A DNA stretch of 64,000 nucleotides from assembly GCF_003987145.1 (NCBI RefSeq), contig NZ_PIPL01000001.1, positions 1,054,001-1,118,000 on the forward strand, given 5' to 3'. Shown piece after piece: positions 24,741-33,953 of the stretch. The notes under the pieces were generated by a model, which was given only the letters and a program-made list of their open reading frames with translations, was not told the origin of the DNA and did no database searches. Each line of letters begins with the position of its first letter. Position 1 is the first letter of the stretch. Origin of the DNA: Aliidiomarina minuta (GTDB lineage Bacteria > Pseudomonadota > Gammaproteobacteria > Enterobacterales > Alteromonadaceae). Both the position numbers and the translations under genes were made by a program.

Positions 24741-24772
24741 GATTGGTCTTCCCCTGGACTACATCCACTTCA

Positions 24773-24800
24773 CGCGCCTTTAACAGGCGCGTTTTTTTTT
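24773..24800 (+). terminator. Plus-strand terminator antisense to the gshA 3' end
   Basis: CGCGCCT (24773-24779), loop, AGGCGCG (24785-24791), followed by nine T residues on the plus strand. The genes on both sides (transglycosylase and gshA) are on the minus strand, so this would stop antisense transcription. The T-run doubles as the AAA codons at the gshA C-terminus. Confidence 0.7.
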
Positions 24801-26375
24801 CTCTTCAGCAGCGACAAAATAAGCGGCCAGGTAATCAGCAAAACTTCCCTGCTGCTGATTTTCAATATCCCGTTGCTCGACCAATGAACGCGAAGCCACC
24901 TCATCAAGTTCCTGTTCTGTATAAAAATCCAGATCTTCACTGATAAGTTGTTCGCGATAACTGCTCGCCAGGCGCATTGCAAACCCCCGACCATGCTGCT
25001 GAGCTTCACGCATAGCACGAATTAGCTGACCAGAAATACTTTTCTCAGGGTTTTCTATAATCCCCCGAAGACTATCCAGTACACAGCTATAGGCGTCAGC
25101 GTGATAGGCATTGTCCAGTACTTCCGCGACCTGATCCAGCTCCTTGAACAAATCTTTAAGTTTCTCTTTCAAAGTCACTTCACGCTCACCCTGATGCAGT
25201 CTGAGACGTGGCTCACGTCCTCGTAATACGACCAGGTTCAGATTCTTCTCAGCTTCCTGCTGTTGCTCCCAGTCCAAAGTTGGGCTGTCAGAGAACAAAC
25301 AGTGCAATAGCAATAAGTCGAGAAAATACATTTGCTCAGCCGTAATACCGACCGGCGTAAACGGATTGACATCCAGTGCACGCACTTCAATATATTCGAC
25401 TCCACCACGCTCCAGTGCCTGAGTCGGTGTCTCGCCGGACTCAGCGGTACGTTTTGGACGTATCGGCGAGTAAAACTCATTTTCAATTTGCAGGATATTA
25501 CTATTCAGCTGGCGGAACTCATCGCCATCACGGACACCAATTTTGGCAAAGCGCTCTGAAGGCGTAGACACTGCACGTCGCAGGCCATCAATGTAGCCTT
25601 GCAGTGAATTATAGGTAATACCTAATTCAGCCTGCTCCTTGTTGGTATAGCCCAGGTCGCTCATACGCAATGCGGTGGCAAAGGGTTTAAACAACATGCC
25701 GCCACCAAACTCCTGCAAATCCAGATCGCCCGGGCTGTGGCGCACAAAAGAGCTGCACACCACTGGGGAAGCACCAAAGAAATAAGGAATAACCCAGGCT
25801 ATCTTTTTAAAGTTCCGAATAAGGTCAAAATAGCGTTGCGAACGATATTCAACGCAATCACGCATACCTTCTTTTTCAGCCAGCACAGCCCAGGCTTCTT
25901 CGGGTACCGAAAAGTTATAATGCACCCCGGCAATCGTCTGCATCACTGCACCGTAGCGATGCGTAAGTCCACGCCGGTAGACGCTTTTCATCGTACCTAC
26001 ATGGGAGCTGCCAAAGTCCGCAATATGGATATCTTCCGGCTCGTTCACATAACAGGGCATACTGAGTGGCCATAATAGTTCGTCGCCAATGTGCCTGTAT
26101 GTATAGCGATGCAGATCCCGTAGCTGATTTAACGTATCACGCACGGAACGCGCAACGGGTGTAATGAACTCCATCAGCGATTCTGCGTAATCAGTAGTTA
26201 TCAGAGGATGAGTCAGAGTTGAACCCAGACTTTCAGGATGTGAGGTCAGGGCAAGCTGGCCTGCAGGCGTTATGCGCAGGGCTTCACGCTCTATCCCGCG
26301 GCAAATGCCAGCAAGTTTTTTCTGGGTCGAGGGATGCCTAAACGCGTCAAGTCGCGCAGATAAGTTCATGGGCAC
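24780..26375 (-). CDS. gshA: Glutamate-cysteine ligase GshA
   Basis: 531 residues (E. coli 518). First step of glutathione synthesis, joining glutamate and cysteine with ATP. Proteobacterial GshA landmarks: GIEREALRITPAGQL near residue 27, SLMEFITPV, YNFSVPEEAW, and EVRALDVNPFTPVGI. The C-terminus ends in lysines and RAC, encoded over a terminator-like hairpin. No gshB is nearby. The gene is divergent from the hybrid kinase gene, with 80 bp between the start codons. Confidence 0.97.
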   Translation of the reverse strand: MPMNLSARLDAFRHPSTQKKLAGICRGIEREALRITPAGQLALTSHPESLGSTLTHPLITTDYAESLMEFITPVARSVRDTLNQLRDLHRYTYRHIGDELLWPLSMPCYVNEPEDIHIADFGSSHVGTMKSVYRRGLTHRYGAVMQTIAGVHYNFSVPEEAWAVLAEKEGMRDCVEYRSQRYFDLIRNFKKIAWVIPYFFGASPVVCSSFVRHSPGDLDLQEFGGGMLFKPFATALRMSDLGYTNKEQAELGITYNSLQGYIDGLRRAVSTPSERFAKIGVRDGDEFRQLNSNILQIENEFYSPIRPKRTAESGETPTQALERGGVEYIEVRALDVNPFTPVGITAEQMYFLDLLLLHCLFSDSPTLDWEQQQEAEKNLNLVVLRGREPRLRLHQGEREVTLKEKLKDLFKELDQVAEVLDNAYHADAYSCVLDSLRGIIENPEKSISGQLIRAMREAQQHGRGFAMRLASSYREQLISEDLDFYTEQELDEVASRSLVEQRDIENQQQGSFADYLAAYFVAAEEKKKRAC

Positions 26376-26455
26376 AGCAATTCCTATATATTTCCTGCTA
26401 TTATGCGGCCTAGTGTGCCATATTCCAACGCAAATTACAGCGCAGGGAGTGTAAC

Positions 26456-29068
26456 TTGAAAGTTTTGTTTAGCCCTCAACGAGTTAATATTTTACAACGG
26501 CATTTCTGGTGGCTTTGTCTAGTAATGGTGCCCGCCATACTGCTCAGCCCTCCTGTAGTGTCACTGTTAAGCGCTTTTTTATTAGTGCTTCTGGGTGCCA
26601 TTGTGAGCATGAAACCGCAGCCGCTGAAGGCAGAAGACAATCTCGCCTCAGACAGTTCTCAGGTCTTACAGCAGGTTTTTAATGACTTGCCCAACCGGGT
26701 CTACTGGCGCGATCAGGACTTACGAATTATCGGTGCCAATCGGGCCTTCCTCGACGACTTTAGCCTTGCGGATAAAATATCGGAGGCTGGCCTGCTCGAT
26801 TCTGAAGTAAAAGAATTGCAAAATAATCCCTGTCTACTGGAACGTGACCGCAGCACTCTAAGCTGCCAAAAAGCTACCATCAGTACCGAACTTAAACTAA
26901 CACTCAGTAGTAAAAATCAGTATAAAGAGCGTTGGGTTGAACACGCCAGCGCGCCTTTATACGACAAAGACAACCAATTGATCGGTGTGCTCGGTAGTTA
27001 TTACGACATTTCAGCGATTAAAGCTGCAAACACTGAAATGGCCGCCTCTAAAGAAGCTACCGAAAAAGCTAACCAGTCGAAGAGCGACTTCCTGGCCAAT
27101 ATGAGCCATGAAATACGCTCCCCTATTAACGCTATTGTAGGTATGGCAAACCTGGCTTTAAAAACCGAACTGGATCCTAAACAGCAACGTTATTTGAAAG
27201 TCATTAATTCATCATCCAACGCTCTGCTTGGCGTTATCAACGACATTCTGGATTTCTCTAAAATAGAAGCCAATAAGTTAACCATAGAGCGCATTCCTTT
27301 TGATCTGGATGAGGTTTTAAGCACCCTGGCAGATATGTTTGCTTACAAAGCCTACGATAAAGATCTGGAATTTATTATTAACCTGCCAGCTAATATCCCA
27401 ACGATGCTGATTGGCGATCCTATGCGTCTTAATCAGGTACTGGTAAATCTGGTCAGCAACGCCATTAAGTTCACCGATGAAGGTGAAATTAACGTCTCCT
27501 GTACCCTGCTGGACTTAAATAAAGAAAAAGTCTGGCTACGCATATCAGTAACAGATACTGGCATTGGCATGGACGAAGAGCAACGCGCAAACCTTTTCCA
27601 GGCTTTTACCCAGGCAGATACCTCCACCACTCGTCAGTTTGGCGGTACCGGACTCGGGCTTGCCATATCACGGCGTCTGATTCAGCTGATGCAGGGTGAT
27701 ATTGGCGTGATTAGCTCAACTAACCAGGGCTCAACTTTTTATATTGAAATCACCCTGCCCATTCAGGACAGTCAGGACGTATCCCATCATCAGTTACTGT
27801 TGGAGCGGCTGCAAGGCACCCGGATCCTGGCTATCGACGATAATTTAAGTACCCGGGAAATGCTCTATGAGCTACTCCGCTCCTATCACATGGAAGCTAA
27901 AGTCTGTCGCAGTGCAGAGCAAGGGCTTGAGTTAATGCAACAGGCACAGGACGAAGGCAATCCCTATCAGGTTGCCTTAATCGACTGGCGCCTGCCCGGC
28001 ATGGACGGCTTGTCCTTAGTGGAACGCATGCAACAGGAGCTGGACCCGGACCAACTGCCCAAAACCATACTGGCCACAGGTTACTACGCCGAAGAACTGG
28101 CCGAGAAAGCGAAAACAGTGGGCGCCTCTGATTTTATTACCAAACCTTATACAACCGCCACTCTGGCCCGCGTGCTCAGCTCCGCGATATATGGCAACAA
28201 ACAGGAAAAAAGTAAAGCTGCCAGCGCGCTTTCAGAAAAGATACCCAAAGCACTCTACGGCGCTCCTTTGCTGGTTGTGGAAGACAATGAAATCAACCAG
28301 CATGTGGCCCGGGAAATGCTTAGCGGTCATGGTTTTGAAGTGGATATCGCCGAGCATGGTGAAGTTGCCCTGCAAATGGTGCAGAAAAAAGCCTATGCGC
28401 TAGTACTGATGGACATACAAATGCCGGTCATGGACGGTTATCGCGCGGCAGAGAGCATTCGTCAGCTCTACAGTTATCAGCAGTTGCCCATAGTAGCTAT
28501 GACCGCGAATGCCATGAGTGGCGACGCAGAGAAGTCGCTGGCGGCAGGTATGCAGGGGCATATACCTAAACCTATTGATGAAGACGCTCTGCTAGGACAA
28601 ATTATCAAGTGGGCAGTGCCCGGCCCTTATGAAGCAGATTCAGAGCCGGCAACGGACTTTGTTACTGAACCCAGTACAACCGCTTATAAATATCCCCAGG
28701 TAAAAGGCATCGAGTTTGCGTCCGCTCTGGCTCGCTTAAACCATAACAGTGAGCTTTATACACGCCTTATCTCGCAGCTCGTAGAGAGCTACTCCCAAAG
28801 CGCCATGAAAGTCTCGGAATTCATAACACGGGGCCAGCATGACGAAGCCCGACGTTACTTTCACTCATTAAAAGGCGCGTCAGCAAACTTAGGTCTAATT
28901 AATATCGAGAAAAAAGCCAGTCGCCTTGAAGAAGCGATGAAAAAAGGCGATATTGCCGGGGTTGCCGATCAAATTACCGGGCTGGATAAACTGCTCAATG
29001 AAGCGGAGCAGGCAGCGCAGGATCTCACCAGACTCAATCAGTCCAAAGACGGAGAAAATGCTTCATGA
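26456..29068 (+). CDS. Hybrid sensor histidine kinase with two receivers and HPt (BarA/ArcB-like)
   Basis: 870 residues from a TTG start with GGGAG about 7 bases upstream. Two N-terminal membrane helices (about 15-30 and 33-51) have almost no periplasmic loop. A PAS domain (about 65-190) follows. The HisKA domain has His218 in NMSHEIRSPINAIVG. The HATPase domain (about 330-440) has NAIKFTDEGE, DTGIGM and GGTGLGLAISRRL. Receiver 1 (VALIDWRLPGMDG) and receiver 2 (LVLMDIQMPVMDG) both keep the acceptor Asp. The C-terminal HPt domain has the motif YFHSLKGASANLG. It should act by phosphorelay to an unlinked response regulator. The lack of a periplasmic sensor suggests a membrane or cytoplasmic signal, as in ArcB. 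The TGA overlaps the next ATG. Confidence 0.93.
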   Translation: MKVLFSPQRVNILQRHFWWLCLVMVPAILLSPPVVSLLSAFLLVLLGAIVSMKPQPLKAEDNLASDSSQVLQQVFNDLPNRVYWRDQDLRIIGANRAFLDDFSLADKISEAGLLDSEVKELQNNPCLLERDRSTLSCQKATISTELKLTLSSKNQYKERWVEHASAPLYDKDNQLIGVLGSYYDISAIKAANTEMAASKEATEKANQSKSDFLANMSHEIRSPINAIVGMANLALKTELDPKQQRYLKVINSSSNALLGVINDILDFSKIEANKLTIERIPFDLDEVLSTLADMFAYKAYDKDLEFIINLPANIPTMLIGDPMRLNQVLVNLVSNAIKFTDEGEINVSCTLLDLNKEKVWLRISVTDTGIGMDEEQRANLFQAFTQADTSTTRQFGGTGLGLAISRRLIQLMQGDIGVISSTNQGSTFYIEITLPIQDSQDVSHHQLLLERLQGTRILAIDDNLSTREMLYELLRSYHMEAKVCRSAEQGLELMQQAQDEGNPYQVALIDWRLPGMDGLSLVERMQQELDPDQLPKTILATGYYAEELAEKAKTVGASDFITKPYTTATLARVLSSAIYGNKQEKSKAASALSEKIPKALYGAPLLVVEDNEINQHVAREMLSGHGFEVDIAEHGEVALQMVQKKAYALVLMDIQMPVMDGYRAAESIRQLYSYQQLPIVAMTANAMSGDAEKSLAAGMQGHIPKPIDEDALLGQIIKWAVPGPYEADSEPATDFVTEPSTTAYKYPQVKGIEFASALARLNHNSELYTRLISQLVESYSQSAMKVSEFITRGQHDEARRYFHSLKGASANLGLINIEKKASRLEEAMKKGDIAGVADQITGLDKLLNEAEQAAQDLTRLNQSKDGENAS

Positions 29069-29232
29069 TACGACTTTTATTTCTTATTCCACTGGTTTTA
29101 TGTCTGCTTTGGATTACTTACCTGACCATGAACGGACATCGCCTGAAAGATGGTAAACAGGGGTTTATCTACATCCTGGTGATCAGCAGCGTCATTGCCG
29201 CTTTTTATACCCTGATGTGGTTTGTTACCTGA
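29065..29232 (+). CDS. 55-residue two-helix membrane protein coupled to the hybrid kinase
   Basis: ATG at 29065 overlaps the kinase stop codon (ATGA). The frame runs 55 codons to a TGA at 29230-29232. The product has two hydrophobic helices, residues 3-20 (RLLFLIPLVLCLLWITYL) and 33-53 (starting GFIYILVISSVIAAF). A short hydrophilic loop between them (MNGHRLKDGKQ) probably faces one side of the membrane. The GGAGAAAATG run just upstream offers a ribosome site. I do not recognise the family. The stop-start overlap and the clean two-helix pattern argue that it is a real gene whose product may work with the kinase. Confidence 0.7.
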   Translation: MIRLLFLIPLVLCLLWITYLTMNGHRLKDGKQGFIYILVISSVIAAFYTLMWFVT

Positions 29233-29240
29233 GACAAGTT

Positions 29241-29990
29241 TCACTGCGGTCTGATTCGCCGCTGTGCCTCGTCTACAGTGGCACTGGCTACACAGGCCGC
29301 AATAGAGTAACAGACAACCAGGATCATTATTGTTATCACTACTAAATTAGTACTCATAGAGGCTGCAAATATAGTGATAGTCCCATAAAAAAGCGCGAGA
29401 AAACCGAAAAAATAAGTTTCATTAATGCTCGCCAATAGCTCTATGAAGGTCTTTTGTTTATTAACCTCAGCGGAAGACCGATCAGTATTATCCACACTTT
29501 TTGCCTGGTTCGACAGGATCCTGGATAATGAGCGCTGTCTGCGTAGCGCTTTATCGATAGTGGCATCGACTATGTATTCAGAAATAGCCACACAACTGGC
29601 TAAAATCGCCCATATTAACAACAGTAAACTACTCGAGGTTAGTGCAATAAGGAGAGCCATACCGGTAGTAATCAACGCCAGAATCGCCGAATAATAGACA
29701 CTTGTCACGATATTTACAAAGGTCATTTGCTTCGACCTTTCACTGCTAGCGCTTTCGCCTTCGTTTGAGGTGACCTCGGAAAATACCTCTTTTTTGCCCT
29801 TTATTCTTGTTACCCTTGCATTTATTACAAGTATTGAAATAAATGCCCCACTACCTAAAACAGCCAGGGTTATTAACAGTGAATCATTGTAATTCACTGC
29901 GACAAAGAAGGTAAAACAAACACTAACTAAGGCGACTGCCCATAAATAATAACGGGCGCGAGTACCTGCCACCAGAGCTATGAACTTCAT
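29241..29990 (-). CDS. Six-helix membrane protein made of three related two-helix modules
   Basis: 249 residues, no family recognised. Three modules of about 70-80 residues each have two membrane helices and a charged linker: about 8-66, 87-153 and 178-247. Modules 2 and 3 are clearly alike: both open with KQ(M/K)TF, and they end VDATIDKALRRQR and SATVDEAQRRIR. Module 1 is more diverged and ends INARVTRIKGK. The linkers are rich in Ser, Glu and Lys. This suggests triplication of an ancestral two-helix unit. No enzymatic motif is seen. The gene is convergent with the kinase-coupled small protein, whose stop is 8 bp away, and it has a 280-bp gap upstream. Confidence 0.75.
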   Translation of the reverse strand: MKFIALVAGTRARYYLWAVALVSVCFTFFVAVNYNDSLLITLAVLGSGAFISILVINARVTRIKGKKEVFSEVTSNEGESASSERSKQMTFVNIVTSVYYSAILALITTGMALLIALTSSSLLLLIWAILASCVAISEYIVDATIDKALRRQRSLSRILSNQAKSVDNTDRSSAEVNKQKTFIELLASINETYFFGFLALFYGTITIFAASMSTNLVVITIMILVVCYSIAACVASATVDEAQRRIRPQ

Positions 29991-30204
29991 CAGACGGTGT
30001 CCTCATCAGTCGATCTTAGCTAAGGGCCCAATTACTTAGCCCCTTCCTGTAATCCAATTCATCCACAAAGTACTCTGGTTTGGCTGATAATATTGCCAAA
30101 GCCCTTTTTGTATGAAATTTAACCAGATTTATTTAGAGAGTATATGCAACCTGGATGAAGTTCAATATGGTGGGAGATGCTTTTTTAATGGTTGAGCTAA
30201 TATG

Positions 30205-30241
30205 ATCACCGACTTCACATTATGCCAGGAAAGTCGGTGAT
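30205..30241. terminator. Inverted repeat downstream of oadB, possible terminator
   Basis: An 11-bp perfect stem, ATCACCGACTT (30205-30215) with AAGTCGGTGAT (30231-30241), and a 15-base loop. The oadB stop codon is 30 bp away on the minus strand. There is no good U-tract on that strand, and on the plus strand the stem is followed by TCATTTTTA. The rest of the 29991-30270 gap shows nothing further. Confidence 0.5.
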
Positions 30242-30270
30242 TCATTTTTATAAAGTGCTTACACTAAAAT

Positions 30271-31401
30271 TTAAACCACCAGCGCCAGCAGAATACCCGC
30301 GGCCACTGCAGAACCCAGTACACCAGCTACGTTAGGACCCATAGCGTGCATCAGCAGGAAGTTCTGCGGGTTCGCCGCCAGGCCTTCTTTGTTTACCACA
30401 CGAGCTGCCATCGGCACTGCAGAGACTCCTGCTGCACCAATCAATGGATTGATCTGCTCTTTACTGAGCAGATTCATGAGTTTTGCCATCAGCACACCTG
30501 CTGCTGTGCCTATCACGAAAGCAACCGCACCTAACAACAGGATGCCTAAAGTCTGCAGGTTAAGGAATGAAGTCGCCGATAATTGCGCGCCGACCGCCAG
30601 CCCCAGAAAGATAGTTACTATGTTGATAATTTCGTTCTGCGCGGCATTACTCAAACGATCCACTACACCTGATTCACGCAATAAATTACCTAAACACAAC
30701 ATGCCCACCAAAGGTGCCGCTGTGGGTAATAACAATGCCGTCAGAATAAGGACCATCAGCGGAAACAGAATCTTCGCCTTTTTAGACACCGGCTTAAGCT
30801 GCTTCATCTTGATCTGACGTTCAGCTTTCGTGGTAAACAAACGCATGATCGGCGGCTGAATCACCGGCACCAGTGCCATGTAGGAATAAGCGGCTACTGC
30901 AATGGCGCCCAGTAACTCAGGTGCTATCTGCGACGACAGATAGATCGCCGTAGGCCCGTCTGCACCACCGATAATGGCTATAGCGGCCGCCTGCTCCAGA
31001 GTAAACTCCATGCCTGGCACCCAGTTCAGAGCAACGGCTCCGATCAGAGTCGCAAAAATGCCAAACTGTGCCGCAGCGCCCAGAATGAACATCTTCGGAT
31101 TCGCCAGCACAGCACTGAAATCGGTCATCGCACCCACACCGAGAAAAATTAGTAAGGGAAAGACACCCGTGCTAATACCTATTTCATAAACATAATAAAG
31201 CAAGCCGCCAGGGTCGCCCATGCCGGCCAGTGGGATGTTGGTCAGGATGGCACCAAACCCTATAGGTAATAATAAAAGCGGTTCAAATTTATAACGAATA
31301 GCCAGGAAAATAAGCAAGGCACCTACGGCTATCATCAGCAGCATGCCCCACTGCAGATTCGCCACGCCAGTGCTGGCCCACAGGGTTTGCAAGTCTTCCA
31401 C
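30271..31401 (-). CDS. oadB: Oxaloacetate decarboxylase beta subunit (Na+ pump)
   Basis: 376 residues, an integral membrane protein with about ten hydrophobic segments. Catalyses decarboxylation of carboxybiotin coupled to Na+ export. The conserved region IIGGADGPTAIYLSSQIAPEL (positions about 138-158, key residues the Asp after GGA, and the SSQ) contains the Na+/proton-binding Asp of the family. N-terminal MLLMIAVGALLIFLAIRYKFEPLLLLP and the end MGPNVAGVLGSAVAAGILL also match. Last gene of oadG-oadA-oadB, 3 bp after oadA. Confidence 0.96.
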   Translation of the reverse strand: MEDLQTLWASTGVANLQWGMLLMIAVGALLIFLAIRYKFEPLLLLPIGFGAILTNIPLAGMGDPGGLLYYVYEIGISTGVFPLLIFLGVGAMTDFSAVLANPKMFILGAAAQFGIFATLIGAVALNWVPGMEFTLEQAAAIAIIGGADGPTAIYLSSQIAPELLGAIAVAAYSYMALVPVIQPPIMRLFTTKAERQIKMKQLKPVSKKAKILFPLMVLILTALLLPTAAPLVGMLCLGNLLRESGVVDRLSNAAQNEIINIVTIFLGLAVGAQLSATSFLNLQTLGILLLGAVAFVIGTAAGVLMAKLMNLLSKEQINPLIGAAGVSAVPMAARVVNKEGLAANPQNFLLMHAMGPNVAGVLGSAVAAGILLALVV

Positions 31402-31404
31402 GTG

Positions 31405-33234
31405 TTAAGCTCCTTTTACCGCGACCAGCTCATCGCCAACCTGCACACTATCACCTTCTTTGGCGATCAGGCGGGATACGGTGCCTCCCTTCTCAGCGCG
31501 AACCTCAGTTTCCATTTTCATGGCTTCAAGGATCACCAGAATATCGCCTTCTTCGACTTTGTCGCCCACTTTCACTTTATGTTTCCACATATTGCCAGCT
31601 AAAGGCGCAGTAACTACGAACTCATCACCATCAGCAACGGGTTCTTCTTCAGAAGCGCTCTCGCTAGGTTCTGGTTTATTGCTTTTCTCACTGGCCGCCA
31701 GGCTGCCATCAGGCCCCACCTGCACCGCAAAGGTTTTACCATCTACACTAACGTCATAACGCTCTACGCCGCCTTTACGGCTCTCAGAAGAGGATACCTT
31801 CTGGCCTTTAGTGTCGCTTTCAGGGGCCGCGTCGGACGCTGCCTCAGAACCAGGTTTAGGTTCGAACGCATCCGGGTTACCCCGATTTTTCAAAAACTTA
31901 AGCCCAACATCAGGGAACAGCGCATAGGTTAAGACGTCATCTTCCTCAGCATCCGCCAGCTTAAAGTCCATTTCTTTCGATTTTGCTTTCAGCTCTTTGC
32001 TCAGACGCTGCATTTCGTCGTCCAGCTTATCAGCCGGCCGACAGGTCATAGGTTCCGCGCCCTCAAGCACCCGTTTCTGCAGTTCTTCGTTAACCGGTGC
32101 TGCCGTGGCACCGTATTCGCCTTTTAATACCGCAGCGGTTTCTTTGGAGATCGACTTATAGCGCTCTCCGGTCAGTACATTCAATACCGCCTGAGTGCCT
32201 ACAATTTGTGAAGTTGGTGTAACCAGCGGGATGTAGCCCAAATCTTTACGTACGTCAGGAATTTCCTGCAGTACCTGGTCAAATTTATCCAAGGCACCCT
32301 GCTCTTTCAGCTGCCCTTCCATGTTAGTTAACATGCCGCCTGGCACCTGGGCCAGTAAAATCCGCGCATCTACGCCTTTCAATGAGCCTTCAAACTGGGC
32401 GTATTTTTTGCGTACTTCACGGAAATAAGCCGCGATCTCTTCCAATAAGGGTAACGACAGCCCGGTATCCCGTTCTGTTCCTTCAACCATAGCGACTATA
32501 GTTTCTGTGGCTGAATGGCCGTAGGTCATGCTCATTGACGAAATAGAAGTGTCCAGCATATCAATGCCAGCATCGATAGCTTTCTGGTAAGTCGCTGTAC
32601 TCAATCCTGTGGTCGCGTGGCACTGCATCGCGATGGGAATATCAATCGCCTCTTTAAGCGCCGTGATGAGCTTTTCAGCTTCATAGGGACGTAACAAACC
32701 GGCCATGTCTTTGATGCAGATTGAATGGCATCCCATATCGGCCAGTTCTTTTGCCATTTCTACCCACTTTTCCTGGGTATGCACTGGGCTTACCGTATAG
32801 GACATAGTGCCCTGAGCATGGCCATCATTAGCAATAGTGGCCTCAACCGCTGTGCGTAAATTGCGCACATCGTTCATGGCATCAAAAATACGAAACACAT
32901 CCACGCCACTTGTTTTAGCCCGTTCTACGAAACGTTTTACTACATCATCCGCGTAGTGGCGATAACCGAGCAGATTCTGCCCGCGTAGTAGCATCTGTTG
33001 CGGTGTATTCGGCATGGCTTTTTTCAACTCCCGAATACGTTCCCAGGGATCTTCCCCGAGGTAACGAATACAGGAGTCAAAGGTGGCGCCGCCCCAGGTT
33101 TCCAGTGACCAGTAGCCAACCTGATCCAGTTTTTCGGCTATCGGCAACATATCATCCAGGCGCATGCGCGTAGCCAGTAACGACTGATGTCCATCGCGCA
33201 GCACCACATCGGTGATATATAAAGGCTTACTCAT
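31405..33234 (-). CDS. oadA: Oxaloacetate decarboxylase alpha subunit, biotin-dependent carboxyltransferase
   Basis: 609 residues from the ATG at 33234. A GTG three codons upstream is also possible, but GGGAG lies 8 bases before the ATG. The N-terminal carboxyltransferase TIM barrel has DVVLRDGHQSLLATR and the catalytic Lys region ICIKDMAGLLRP. A PYC_OADA-type domain (about 300-450) follows. A linker rich in Ser, Glu and Pro (about 455-530) leads to a biotinyl domain with EAMKMET near the C-terminus, where the Lys carries biotin. Transfers CO2 from oxaloacetate to biotin, and OadB then releases it and exports Na+. Cytoplasmic, bound to the membrane through OadG. Confidence 0.97.
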   Translation of the reverse strand: MSKPLYITDVVLRDGHQSLLATRMRLDDMLPIAEKLDQVGYWSLETWGGATFDSCIRYLGEDPWERIRELKKAMPNTPQQMLLRGQNLLGYRHYADDVVKRFVERAKTSGVDVFRIFDAMNDVRNLRTAVEATIANDGHAQGTMSYTVSPVHTQEKWVEMAKELADMGCHSICIKDMAGLLRPYEAEKLITALKEAIDIPIAMQCHATTGLSTATYQKAIDAGIDMLDTSISSMSMTYGHSATETIVAMVEGTERDTGLSLPLLEEIAAYFREVRKKYAQFEGSLKGVDARILLAQVPGGMLTNMEGQLKEQGALDKFDQVLQEIPDVRKDLGYIPLVTPTSQIVGTQAVLNVLTGERYKSISKETAAVLKGEYGATAAPVNEELQKRVLEGAEPMTCRPADKLDDEMQRLSKELKAKSKEMDFKLADAEEDDVLTYALFPDVGLKFLKNRGNPDAFEPKPGSEAASDAAPESDTKGQKVSSSESRKGGVERYDVSVDGKTFAVQVGPDGSLAASEKSNKPEPSESASEEEPVADGDEFVVTAPLAGNMWKHKVKVGDKVEEGDILVILEAMKMETEVRAEKGGTVSRLIAKEGDSVQVGDELVAVKGA

Positions 33235-33257
33235 GAAGTGCACTCCCGAGGTATTAG

Positions 33258-33485
33258 TTATTGTTTTGACTTGCGATATTGCTGCACAGCGCTGCTGATA
33301 ACAGCCAGTTGCTCAGAACTGGGCTGACCGGACGAACTGGCTGCCGGAGTTTCAGCTGCTACCGGAGCCTCTGCGGTAAAATGGGTCAGCGCACTGACAC
33401 AGGCAGTCAGAACGAGTAAAAAGCAGAATACAGTAAACATGCCAATTAGCATTAAATTGCCAGCATCAGCAAATAACGAATTCAT
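33258..33485 (-). CDS. oadG: Oxaloacetate decarboxylase gamma subunit
   Basis: 75 residues from the ATG at 33485, which has AGAAGAGA about 7 bases upstream. The longer frame to 33536 adds 17 residues unlike the family. One membrane helix (LMLIGMFTVFCFLLVLTACVSAL) is followed by a linker rich in Ala and Pro and a polar C-terminus (QYRKSKQ). OadG anchors OadA to OadB and in known systems binds Zn2+ through C-terminal residues. The usual His-rich end is not obvious here. First gene of the oadGAB operon. Confidence 0.9.
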   Translation of the reverse strand: MNSLFADAGNLMLIGMFTVFCFLLVLTACVSALTHFTAEAPVAAETPAASSSGQPSSEQLAVISSAVQQYRKSKQ

Positions 33486-33605
33486 AACGAAAGTCTCTTC
33501 TTCCAATTTGTGTTTATTACAGCGGAAAGGAAGCAAAAATGCAATGTTAATAAGTTGTTAGCAGCTTGCAACTAAAGTCGGAAAGAGAAGAAAAACTAAA
33601 AGAAA

Positions 33606-33682
33606 TGGCGCGCTCGGGAGGATTCGAACCTCCGACCGCCTGGTTCGTAGCCAGGTACTCTATCCAGCTGAGCTACGAGCGC
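33606..33682 (-). tRNA. tRNA-Arg (anticodon ACG)
   Basis: 77 nt including encoded CCA. Acceptor GCGCTCG pairs with CGAGCGC, discriminator G. The anticodon loop CTACGAA gives ACG (read as ICG after deamination). The T-arm GGAGGTTCGAATCCTCC is perfect. Identical to the next copy 109 bp away. Confidence 0.98.
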
Positions 33683-33714
33683 GCTGTATTGGGGTAATAG
33701 ATAATAAGAAAAAA

Positions 33715-33791
33715 TGGCGCGCTCGGGAGGATTCGAACCTCCGACCGCCTGGTTCGTAGCCAGGTACTCTATCCAGCTGAGCTACGAGCGC
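33715..33791 (-). tRNA. tRNA-Arg (anticodon ACG), second copy
   Basis: Same sequence as 33606-33682 over the full 77 nt with encoded CCA. Part of the tRNA-Ser, tRNA-Arg, tRNA-Arg transcript; the same type of cluster follows csrA in E. coli. Confidence 0.98.
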
Positions 33792-33843
33792 GTCGTCTTT
33801 TCCTAATACAAGCCACTTCCAGTTTTAGCAAACAAATAAAAAC

Positions 33844-33936
33844 TGGCGGTGAGGGAGGGATTCGAACCCTCGATGAGGCTACAAACCCCATACTCCCTTA
33901 GCAGGGGAGCGCCTTCAGCCGCTCGGCCACCTCACC
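33844..33936 (-). tRNA. tRNA-Ser (anticodon GCT)
   Basis: 93 nt with the long variable arm expected of tRNA-Ser. Acceptor GGTGAGG with CCTCACC, discriminator G, CCA encoded. The anticodon loop CTGCTAA gives GCT, reading AGC/AGU codons. First tRNA after the promoter at 33954-33981. Confidence 0.98.
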
Positions 33937-33953
33937 GCGACTTGTGGGGCAGA

